Source: Paraphysomonas bandaiensis (lineage: Eukaryota; Chrysophyceae). Taken from it: a stretch of DNA of 64,000 nucleotides. This document shows, piece after piece, positions 56,599-64,000 of this stretch. A program made the position numbers and the translations under genes. Numbering within the stretch: position 1 is the first letter of the stretch; each line of letters begins with the position of its first letter. The DNA is taken from assembly GCA_965644295.1 (NCBI GenBank), contig CBFFRP010000073.1, positions 1-64,000 on the forward strand, in the 5' to 3' direction. Below the pieces are notes generated by a model that was not told where the DNA came from, did no database searches, and saw only the letters and a program-made list of their open reading frames with translations.

Positions 56599-58273
56599 CT
56601 AATAGTCACCGTCATCTCCAGTATCCCACGGTTCTGCATCAACCACAGCACTAACTGCCAGCGGGATGACCAGTTCATTGTATTTTCTAATTGTCATACG
56701 ATGAATCCCAAGTCTTCCGGAGGACTCTGATGTACCCATTTCGTCTTGTACGAGACTATGTTTCTCCATGCTCAATAGAGTTCCAACGCTACTCCTTACA
56801 GAGCTCATGACAGATGAAACTTTTGGATGTGGACTCAATGTTTCTTCTATTTCATCTGAACACAAGCATATATTTACAGTACTCACACATTGAATACGCA
56901 ATACTACCTTCAAATAAGCTAGTGTCCACCACTGCATCATACATCTCCTCGGTTATTTCAGGGGGCATCGAGTTCGCCCGATCGTTTTCAGTTAAGTAAT
57001 GGAACAGCTCATCCCCAGGAGTAATTGGAGTGGCGTTTTTCTCCTGTCTTGTTAAATCAACCTCGTCAAATGATCCATAGCCTCTCAGCATTCGCTGGCG
57101 AGCAAGCATGGGCTTGTCAATATTCCCTGTAGAGCCAGTGTCTATCTGGCTAAAGAGCATTTTAATGTTATTCAGATCGTCAAGAGTGATTCTCTGCAGT
57201 CGCAACAGCTCTAAAATGGTGAACTCTCCCAAACTTATGAGCTCGTCGTCGCCATAGAGGTTGGCGGCATAGTTATACTCTTTCTCGGTTAGTGGAGTAG
57301 AGAGAACAGACATTTCATGTTCTCTAACTGTCCGCTCGACCATAAGGCTTGCGAATTGACCCAAAAGTACTGTGAAAAGAGGGTATCCGATGATGACGTA
57401 TATAAGTAACGCTATCTCTCGCATAATGCCAATATCGCACGTAGAATCTGTTCCACCCTCACAATCGGGCCCTGCATCGATTGCACAACAATTACGAGTA
57501 CAAGTTGAAATTTTGGAGAAAGAGTGTTAAATACCTACGAAGCATGCCCCTGCGATGGTGCTGAGCGCAAAGAAAAGGGCAGATCCCGCACTCTTTCCCT
57601 CTACAAATATGCAATATACGGTACCCACTAGCATCCACACGACAACCGCAGCGAAGATTTTGTACTTGGTCTTGTGGTCTTCCCAATGTATGGCATGTGC
57701 CAGTCTTTCACTCCAAAAGTACCAGTAGTCCCAGAAACCTACATACCCATCACCGTCTATATCCACTGGGGTGTCGGGGTATTCCATGAGCTTCCGACGC
57801 TCCTCTGCCGCAATCTCTGGGGCTCTTGACACCAGCACTCCCACATATATCCCAATCATACCTGGTATCACACAACGGTCAAACAGCAGTTTACATTATA
57901 GACATGTAAAAAACAGACCGGCCAAGAAGAATGCACCGTATATGTAATAGAGGACCGTAAATACATCCGCAAAGTCGGTGGTATTTGCTGGAACCATAAA
58001 CAACATGCCCAAAAGAGTGTTCACCGCGTAGAACACAGATGTAGAAATTCGCCAGTGGTTGGTAACCTTATAAAATACTGTTCCAACCATAATAGACGCT
58101 ATAATCAATACGCATCCTTTGTGGTTCGATACCCATTCCTTTGCTACACTGCAAAACTTCGCAATGCGGGAAATGAGACCACCCGGCCACACGTTGGTTG
58201 TGCCCTGGGGATGGACGTTAGTTTCAATGGGCCTGTAGGACTTTAGCTCAATATCTCGAATATTGGAATCCAT
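56599..58273 (-). CDS. Two-pore-channel-like membrane protein with EF-hand, lacking the GYG filter
   Basis: Four exons, 58273-57919, 57861-57535, 57471-56908 and 56855-56599, total exactly 501 codons. Topology reads TM1 (GCVLIIASIMVGTVFYKV), pore-like loop 1 (TSVFYAVNTLLGMLFMVPAN), TM2 (VLYYIYGAFFLAGMIGIYVG), a linker with EF-hand loop DIDGDGYVGFWD, TM3 (IFAAVVVWMLVGTVYCIFVE), pore-like loop 2 (SALFFALSTIAGACFVGGPD), and TM4 (IALLIYVIIGYPLFTVLLG). A long cytoplasmic tail has an EF-like segment (DDLNNIKMLFSQIDTGSTGN). This is two-pore K+ channel (TPK/K2P) architecture, but neither loop has T-x-G-Y-G. It may conduct another ion or be a non-conducting regulator. The start is the ATG at 58273; the frame's upstream extension has no ATG. 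Confidence 0.7.
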
Positions 58274-58783
58274 ATTCAGATTGTAATCATTGACCAAAAC
58301 TCAAGCACGTGTCATCTGTCATAATGTATTCTCTTATCATATGAATGTACCACACGCCTATGCATGCAATGCAGAGACCCTCTCAGGCCGTCTTGCACTC
58401 TAAACATATCATAGGGCGGTGTTATGTCCCTATTCCTGCTTTACACTGGACATACAGGTCATTAGTGGGGTGTTGCGGTGTAGTTATATGCATATAAGTT
58501 GCATATGATTTGTTGTGTAGACAAACTGGCAGCAGTTCACATACATATGTTCTGCTGGATGTACGATATACAGCAGTATACACCATGCACGTATACTTCG
58601 ATATACAGTACTCAGTATACAGATACAGCAGTATATGGTATACAGCCATAGTATACAGACATGTACTCCTTGATATACTCTGTCGGTGTACTCTTCCACA
58701 TATGGCACTTGGAACTGCCCATGGATTGCTTCGACTAACAACTGAAGGCCAGGTCTGCACACGGTGTATTGTTCTGGTGTAGA
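58274..58783. promoter_or_regulatory. Divergent intergenic region, channel-like gene / GT61-like gene
   Basis: A 510-bp gap between divergent start codons. It holds many diverged GTATAC/ATACAG motifs at about 58550-58690, forming weak direct and inverted repeats. Function not assignable. Confidence 0.35.
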
Positions 58784-60573
58784 ATGAGAATAGGGTGGAT
58801 ATATGTCGCATGCTGTTGCATGCAGGTGATATCACTGCTAGAGGCATTAATAGTAGAGAATATATGCCCGATAAGAAGCCCCGCCACTGGCACCATTACA
58901 TTTCTGGAGGAAATACGTCAAGACTTGACCGATGTGCATTGGTCAATACAAGAAGGAGAACCCATGGCGTGGGATGTGGCAGTGCCCTCCTCTTCCTTGT
59001 CTTCCTGTCCTCATCCTGCTACACTGGGGCTACAAGAGTTCTCTGACTTCGGACCTCATCCTACAAGTTGGCATAAGAGTAAATATATTAGGTGTTCTGG
59101 TCATACTGATGTAACAAACCATGCACACTTTGCGTTTCTTGACACCTACGGAGCAAGACTCGTAGATAATGTGTTGGAAGTTGTAGTAGCAGATCCTGGT
59201 TTTCAAGTCAAGAGTGGGAGCACCACTTCTACACTTTCAATGTATTACGAAGCCAGCAGTTACGGCCTTGGACTGAACGATAGTGCTGGCCTTGCGCCCC
59301 CACTACATGTTAAGGCGGTATCCCCCTCAGAGATGCGAAATGTGGTTAGACGTGAGGAGCACTCCGGTGGCTGCTATTGTGATATATTACTTCCTGAGAG
59401 GGTATATATGGCCCTTGGACTTATATACTACCCACAGTATGGACATACCATATTCAATGGTCTCTCTAATCTAATGGCGACAATGTGGCGAAAGCAATTG
59501 AGAGCAGGATCTGGTGCTGGTGTTGGAGAAAATGTGGTATTTTCTCCATACCTTCGCCGTAATACGACATCATCGGCTGAAGACGTACCACACACACAGT
59601 ATATGATTCAATGGCATGACATGTATGACGAGCTGTTTGGAGCACTCGTTGATGAAATTGTACCATGGGAACGAATTTTAGACGCATCGATGAAGGGTGT
59701 GAAGGTGTGTTTCAACAGGTTGCTAGTTGGCGCCCTTCCGCATATGGACCACCTGAATGTCACAGTTCCTGATCATATGTGGGACAGGTTCAGTCGATGG
59801 CTAATATCATTTCTCTTCAAAAACGAGATCACTGGTTACCGTGGAAAGGAATTCAATCCCCGCATAGAGACTATCTCACAAGAACAATTGATGAAATTTA
59901 ACCCTTTTCAGCCACATAGTAGAGGCAAAAGTGATTGTAGCGTGACTTTTGTTGTGCGACGGATTAGATCGAATAGTGAGGAGGCTATCTTTGAACGCGA
60001 ATCCAGAGACATAGCTAACCTTGCTGCACTGGTGACAGAGGCTGAAGATATGGGGTGCTCGGTACAGACTTTATTGCTACAGCACATGAACATGAAAGAT
60101 CAGGTGCATATCCATAGCCTGGACTTTTTTACTCTCTCTTATCTTAATACCGATTTAATGTTAAAATCCAGGTAGCCCAGGTACGCTGGAACACCACACT
60201 ACTTGTTGGGGCAGATGGAACCGGTCTCCTTAATGCTGTGCACATGAATGAATGCAGCACTGTGTTGCGAGTAGAGATGTGGCGCAAGCCCGGGATTGTG
60301 GCCCGGTTGGGTCCTGCGAGATGGGTTGACTATCGACCTACACTGAGCGAGACTGTTTGGTTCAACTCCTCTCACCCAATAGCTCAGTATCTCAACTCAG
60401 TTCATCCGATGGAGAGACTTGAAACAATGTCTTTGGGAGAGTCCCCTTTTCCTGACCACGAGGTAGAGTACTTTTTGAGAGAATATCAGGCTACAACTGT
60501 AAATGTAACTGAGTTTAGAAGTGTAGTTGACTCTAGCATTAAGTATCATAGGGCATGTTCTGTACCCATGTAA
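58784..60573 (+). CDS. Glycosyltransferase family 61-type protein (DUF563)
   Basis: Two exons, 58784-60103 and 60172-60573, total exactly 574 codons; the intron is 68 nt. The N-terminus (MRIGWIYVACCCMQVISLLE) is a signal-anchor typical of Golgi type II transferases. Family features include YGHTIFNGLSNLMATMW (H-x-x-x-D/N-G pattern after the hydrophobic strand), EIVPWERILDASMKGVKVCFNRLLVG, CSVTFVVRRIRSNS, then RWNTTLLVGADGTGLLNAVHM with the conserved H/D-G-x-G-L-x-N loop, and VLRVEMWRKPG. GT61 enzymes include plant xylosyl- and arabinosyltransferases and animal EOGT; the donor and acceptor here are unknown. The start was placed at the first in-frame ATG (58784). Confidence 0.78.
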
Positions 60574-60659
60574 TACCTTTTTTATTGTAATTAAGCTAGT
60601 GTATAGTTGTTACTCATTTGGCGATAAAATTTATAACTGGATATGTTGATTCACGGTGT

Positions 60660-60755
60660 CAACCACTAGGTTATGATATATTGCAAATTGCAATGGTGTT
60701 GTAAGGTTGTGTCTATAATAATATTGCGATAATTTTTTAACCGGCCCAACAAACT
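60660..60755 (+). repeat. Degenerate hAT-like left sub-terminal sequence
   Basis: ATATATTGCAA and AATAATATTGCGATAATTTT then TTAACCGGCCCAAC closely follow the left sub-terminal part of the 52.6-kb hAT element, which has ATTTTTTAAACCGGTCCTAC. The end itself is eroded. Confidence 0.6.
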
Positions 60756-60792
60756 ACTGGAAAGTATAATTAATCAGCAACTAAAGCAATGT

Positions 60793-61200
60793 GTGTATAC
60801 CATATTGAGTTCAAGTCGTCAACTCACAACATTACCTGCTGCTTATGAGATTTTTAGACTGCCACCAGGACACTGTTTTAAACTGAAGGAAAGCTTCTAT
60901 GATCTTCGAAGCTCAGTACAGTCATGGTATAAAGTTGATAAGTTTATTAAGTCCTTACATTTTATATCATGTATACTTAACCCATGTTTAAAGGATCAGA
61001 GGTGAACTAGTTCTGTTAATTATATTTGTACATGATATGCTTAAATTATAATTTCGGAAATTAAGCGACGAGTGTGTTCAATACTACAGCTATGAATGAG
61101 ATTGGCCAGTTTTTGAACGTGAGAGTTATATTCTAACTACAAATTGTCTCACACTTGACCAGACAGTGTACATCAAAGAGATACTGGCGAAGTGAATGTG
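60793..61200 (+). pseudogene. Ty1/Copia reverse-transcriptase fragment
   Basis: A 70-codon frame reads EIFRLPPGHCFKLKESFYDL then RSSVQSWYKVDKFIKSLHF and LNPCLKD. This matches the Copia RT segment E-I-Y-M-x-x-P-x-G ... K-L-x-K-x-L-Y-G-L-K-Q-x-x-x-x-W-Y-x-x-x-x-x-F-L. Further on, at about 61150-61197, LTLDQTVYIKEILAK resembles the later RT motif (L-x-Q-x-x-Y-I-x-x-I-L-x-K-F). The catalytic YVDD box, integrase and LTRs were not found. It is a dead fragment, broken by stops between the two pieces. Confidence 0.75.
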
Positions 61201-61635
61201 GAGTTTCTGGGTCTGCAGACTGATAACGAGTGGTTTGATGACTATTGTCATTTGCTAATTCAGTAGTTGCACTGATTACTCGTGTTTAGTACAAATATTA
61301 ATTAACAAACGTTTGGTATGCAGTAGTTACTATACACCATAATATTATTTTGTATTATTGGGATCTATTATTGAACCTATATAGTCAATTTAGTGTAATT
61401 TCTTAGTCACACCAAAATTAGTGTAAAAACCTAGTCAAGCGGTTGAAAACCAACTAGTCATTTGATAATTCATATTTTCAGTTTACAACGGCTAGAGGTT
61501 GACTATAGGGTGTCTAGGTTGACTAGGTGCTTATACGGTATTCACCTACTAGTCAAAGTAAAATATTTTATTCAAACATGAGAGCATACTCTAGCCATTA
61601 ATTTATGAATGCAGATATTGTATACATGCAATACA

Positions 61636-61983
61636 TCACATTTCAACGTCGCATTCCAATGAGCATTGGTCAGTTATCGTGGTCATGTCCAGTGCAGTTC
61701 CACAGCTTCCTAAAAAGGCCATGACACCGGCAAGTTCACAGTTGATGAGGGTCCTCGCTGCGTTTTGAGGCTTGATGGAGATCGGCATGTGCTTCACATC
61801 AATATCCCCTGAGGACATAATAATTAATATAATATTATGTAGAGAGCTATAAATATATTTTACATATCTTCCTTTTTTCTTCCTTGGTCTAAAAACAGGG
61901 GGATTTATGCTGTCATGGAAGCCTAAACAGTCATGGAAGTCATTCAATGGAGGGAGTAAAGGAAGATGAGCGTTAGTACTCAT
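61636..61983 (-). CDS. Small hypothetical protein, Cys-containing
   Basis: A 115-codon frame, MSTNAHLPLLPPLNDFHDCL to a stop at 61636. The C-terminal half looks protein-like: HMPISIKPQNAARTLINCEL, AGVMAFLGSCGTALDMTTIT, DQCSLECDVEM. Codon sense in the middle (YVKYIYSSLHNIILII) is AT-rich and looks like an in-frame intron, with GTAAAATATAT at one side and TCCTCAG at the other. However, removing exactly that segment does not keep the frame, so the model is uncertain. Cys spacing does not match twin CX9C. It lies between hAT-like remnants. Confidence 0.4.
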   Translation of the reverse strand: MSTNAHLPLLPPLNDFHDCLGFHDSINPPVFRPRKKKGRYVKYIYSSLHNIILIIMSSGDIDVKHMPISIKPQNAARTLINCELAGVMAFLGSCGTALDMTTITDQCSLECDVEM

Positions 61984-63091
61984 AGGATATATGAAGATCT
62001 CGAGATGTCCTGTAGATCATAGAGTGAGTTATGTCCACAGCTTCATGGACCCCTCTTCCCCATAACACTCACAGGGGACTCATCACTATATATATATTCT
62101 ATAAGCTATAGATAAGCTCGATAGTCATACACGAATACCTGTGTTATAAGTAGATAATATTATGAAAATATAAGGGCTTATTGTTATGTTTGAATGTTTG
62201 TTTTGAAGCTCTGTAAAAGCCACTAATATATTGTGTAGTGTGAGATGGTATCTTTTAGACAGTCACAGTGTGTAATCAATGGATATAAGAATGACTAGTT
62301 AAATACCAATATTGACTAGCAGGCTGAGTCATTTATTACTTTGATTATATAGGGTTATTCCACCAAAAAGAGAATAACTAGGTTTTTTAACAAAATTTAC
62401 AAGGTGGAATAATATTTCCTTTTTTTAGCATATTGCATATTGTATTTTGTTGTTAATTAAGTTAGATTAACAATATTAATATTGGTGTTTTGTTGTAAAC
62501 AATAATACATTCAATATGTTGTTCCTTACCCTTGGTATCAGTTAGTGTATATATAGTTACAGTGTGCAATATTAGTAGATATATCGTACAGTTGCAACAT
62601 ATGTAATATATTGACTAAAAGTGTTGATTGACAGAAACATAAGGACAGCTAGCTACAGTTCAATATTCAAGACGTCATCATTACTTCTGTGTTAGAAATT
62701 GCTCGTTCTTAACTAGATCTCAGACAGAATTTGTCGTTAGACTAGATAGATTAATTGATATCGTTTACATATAATGTGACAAACAACACAATCTCATTTC
62801 GTTCCGCGCATAATATCCTACATATGCGAACCTCTCGTTACTAAACATATCTTGAGGGATCAAACTATTTTAGTTCCTCAATATCATCACAGCATTTGTA
62901 CATCACTACATTTCACTGTATTCTCGTACATTGTCTTTAAGTGACATACTGAATACACTAGTATAAAATCCATATTCTAATAATCTGCGATTTCTATATA
63001 TAAAAGTGATACATTGCTACAACACTCCTGAAGTTAACAAATGTCAGGTATATTAACATTCTGCTTGCTCACTGCGTTTGCTTTGAGTGAT
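61984..63091. other. AT-rich non-coding stretch with hAT-like right-end remnant
   Basis: Holds the hAT-like right end at about 62425-62535. A short inverted repeat (GGTTATTCCACC near 62352 with GGTGGAATAAT near 62402) is also present. Nothing coding was recognised. Confidence 0.45.
62425..62535 (+). repeat. Degenerate hAT-like right end
   Basis: The stretch ends AATATGTTGTTCCTTACCCTTG, paralleling ATATTGTTCCTTATCCCTG at the right end of the 52.6-kb element. AT-rich sub-terminal words with TTGTATTTTG and ACAATATTAATATT precede it. With the 60.7-kb remnant it may bracket a former element of about 1.9 kb. Confidence 0.5.
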
Positions 63092-63205
63092 AGAGAGCGA
63101 AGGTAGTTGCACCTTAGCGATGAAGCACATGCAGCTTTCGTAGCGCTAAATAGGAGGATATCAGAGTGAAGCACTAGATAGCTAAATTGTTTTGCTTCAC
63201 CACAC
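63092..63205 (+). repeat. Dispersed repeat, copy D (left part)
   Basis: GAAGGTAGTTGCACCTTAGC and TCGTAGCGCTAAATAGGAGG match copy B; GCTAAATTGTTTTGCTTCAC matches copy C. The right-hand TTGCTAATAATAAGAC segment is absent. Confidence 0.7.
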
Positions 63206-63272
63206 AAAATCTTAAAGCGAACATGTGATCGCTAAGCTGTTATGTTGATTTTTGTACATTTAATTTATCGTG

Positions 63273-64000
63273 TTAAATCTGGTGGTGGTGCGAAACAGCA
63301 CCACACTCAAGGAATGAACTAATCTCATCTTGCGAAAACCCAAGCACAGACTCTAATATATGACCAGTATGCTCTCCCAGGAGAGGCGGAGGAGATCGAA
63401 TGGAGCAAGGGGTACGGGAAAATTTTACAGGGGGGGCAACTACTTGTATATCTCCACACTGCGGGTGATGAACATTCTGCACCATGTTTCTTGCTTTCGC
63501 CTGGGGACAACATAGTGCTTCTTCCACGCTTCGCACAGGACCATAAGGAAAACCTAACTTGTCAAAAGAGGCATCCCAGAATCGAACGTCTTGGCGCAGT
63601 AAGATGGTTTGAAGTAGAGGTTCCAACACCTCACGGTGTTTAACCCGATTCGCGTTCGTGCTAAACTTTTCGCTGACCGCTCTGTTTTCGCCATTCCTAT
63701 TCTCAGAAAAGAGGATTTCCTGTTCATCTTGTGTTAGCACCCCGCAGGCTTGTAGTGCCTCACAAAGAGCCTTGAATTGGGCATCGTTGCCAATAGCAAC
63801 GAACATATATCCGTCTCCAGCACAAGCAAAGGTTTGGTACGGGACAATGGATGGATGTCCTGTTCCCCATCTCTTGGATGTGTCTTTGCCTGTAATTAAG
63901 TAGTTGCTAGCTACATTTACTAATGCAGAGAGTTGCGTCTCCATAAGCGAAGTCTCTACCCGTTGGCCCTTGCCCGACACCGTACGCTCTAGCAGCGCCG
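63273..64000 (-). CDS. Family III CoA-transferase, SUGCT-like (partial, N-terminus beyond the window)
   Basis: The frame is open from the window edge to TGA/TAA at 63273, about 242 residues of the C-terminal half. Motifs are VETSLMETQLSALVNVASNYL, RWGTGHPSIVPYQTFACAGDGY, VAIGNDAQFKALCEAL, EKFSTNANRVKHREVLEPLL, FDKLGFPYGPVRSVEEAL, VQNVHHPQCGDIQVVAPPVK and RSPPPLLGEHTGHILESVLG. The order and spacing match succinate-hydroxymethylglutarate CoA-transferase (C7orf10/SUGCT), including W-G-T-x-H-x-S-I-V-P-Y. Class III enzymes (CaiB/BaiF, AMACR, Frc) swap CoA between acids through an aspartyl intermediate in the N-terminal part, which is outside this window. Likely mitochondrial in glutarate metabolism, by family knowledge. 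No intron is visible in the seen part. Confidence 0.88.
   Translation of the reverse strand, partial: ALLERTVSGKGQRVETSLMETQLSALVNVASNYLITGKDTSKRWGTGHPSIVPYQTFACAGDGYMFVAIGNDAQFKALCEALQACGVLTQDEQEILFSENRNGENRAVSEKFSTNANRVKHREVLEPLLQTILLRQDVRFWDASFDKLGFPYGPVRSVEEALCCPQAKARNMVQNVHHPQCGDIQVVAPPVKFSRTPCSIRSPPPLLGEHTGHILESVLGFSQDEISSFLECGAVSHHHQI

Larger units (their letters stand above)
60574..61635. other. Non-coding stretch with transposon debris
   Basis: Contains the hAT-like left-end remnant and Copia fragment listed separately. At about 61425-61560 several CTAGTCAA/TTGACTAG words form imperfect inverted repeats. Confidence 0.5.

Noticed and set aside
61425-61560. CTAGTCAA inverted words as a transposon terminus
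   Set aside because: The words are short and scattered, and no target duplication or consistent arms could be defined.

Overview
The window is nuclear DNA from a microbial eukaryote (a protist or alga). Genes sit on both strands and are split by very short GT-AG introns, mostly 42-60 nt, some with a CTAAC-like branch site. There are no operons, Shine-Dalgarno sites or bacterial gene clusters. A stramenopile-like lineage is possible, because the LRR/EF-hand, WW and two-pore-like families resemble protist types, but the sequence alone does not settle this. Where I could place all exon edges, the exon lengths sum to exact multiples of three, which supports the models.

Layout. 1-1.25 kb is strikingly AT-rich. 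It carries the 5' part of a minus-strand coiled-coil, tail-fibre-like ORF, an inverted-repeat element and a 38-bp tandem repeat, and looks viral or foreign. 2.6-24.2 kb is a housekeeping/cytoskeletal segment: a cyclin Y-like gene, a PTAR1-like prenyltransferase-alpha repeat protein, a 1580-residue coiled-coil/ankyrin/WW protein, a tRNA-His-like gene, a WW protein diverging from an Aurora-like kinase, and a many-exon LRR plus EF-hand gene. An FAH-family hydrolase follows at 24.5 kb, then about 690 bp of tetranucleotide repeat.

26.3-31.1 kb is the most unusual region: an F-box gene running into about 51 tandem 87-bp ankyrin-like units. Segmental duplication has copied the same 14-nt frameshifting junction three times and the same nonsense codon twice. 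Decayed pieces of the family extend to 33 kb.

33.9-51.6 kb returns to ordinary genes: a GT-A-like protein, a secreted pectin acetylesterase/Notum-family hydrolase, a Tudor-like exon, an ARM/ankyrin-like protein, a secreted berberine-bridge-type flavin oxidase, a SLAC1/TehA-type channel, TRMT10 and TXNDC9/PhLP3. 52.58-53.33 kb is a complete decayed hAT element with a perfect 8-bp target duplication. 53.7-60.6 kb holds an EF-hand protein, a small probable mitochondrial membrane protein, a channel-like protein with two-pore topology but no GYG filter, and a GT61-type glycosyltransferase. 60.6-63.2 kb contains Copia and hAT debris, a small ORF and a dispersed-repeat copy. The right edge is a SUGCT-like CoA-transferase cut by the window.

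Several gene pairs are divergent over 300-715 bp (GT-A-like/PAE, WW/Aurora, ARM/flavin oxidase, SLAC1/TRMT10, EF-hand/mitochondrial protein), so these gaps probably hold shared promoters. No metabolic pathway links the neighbours.
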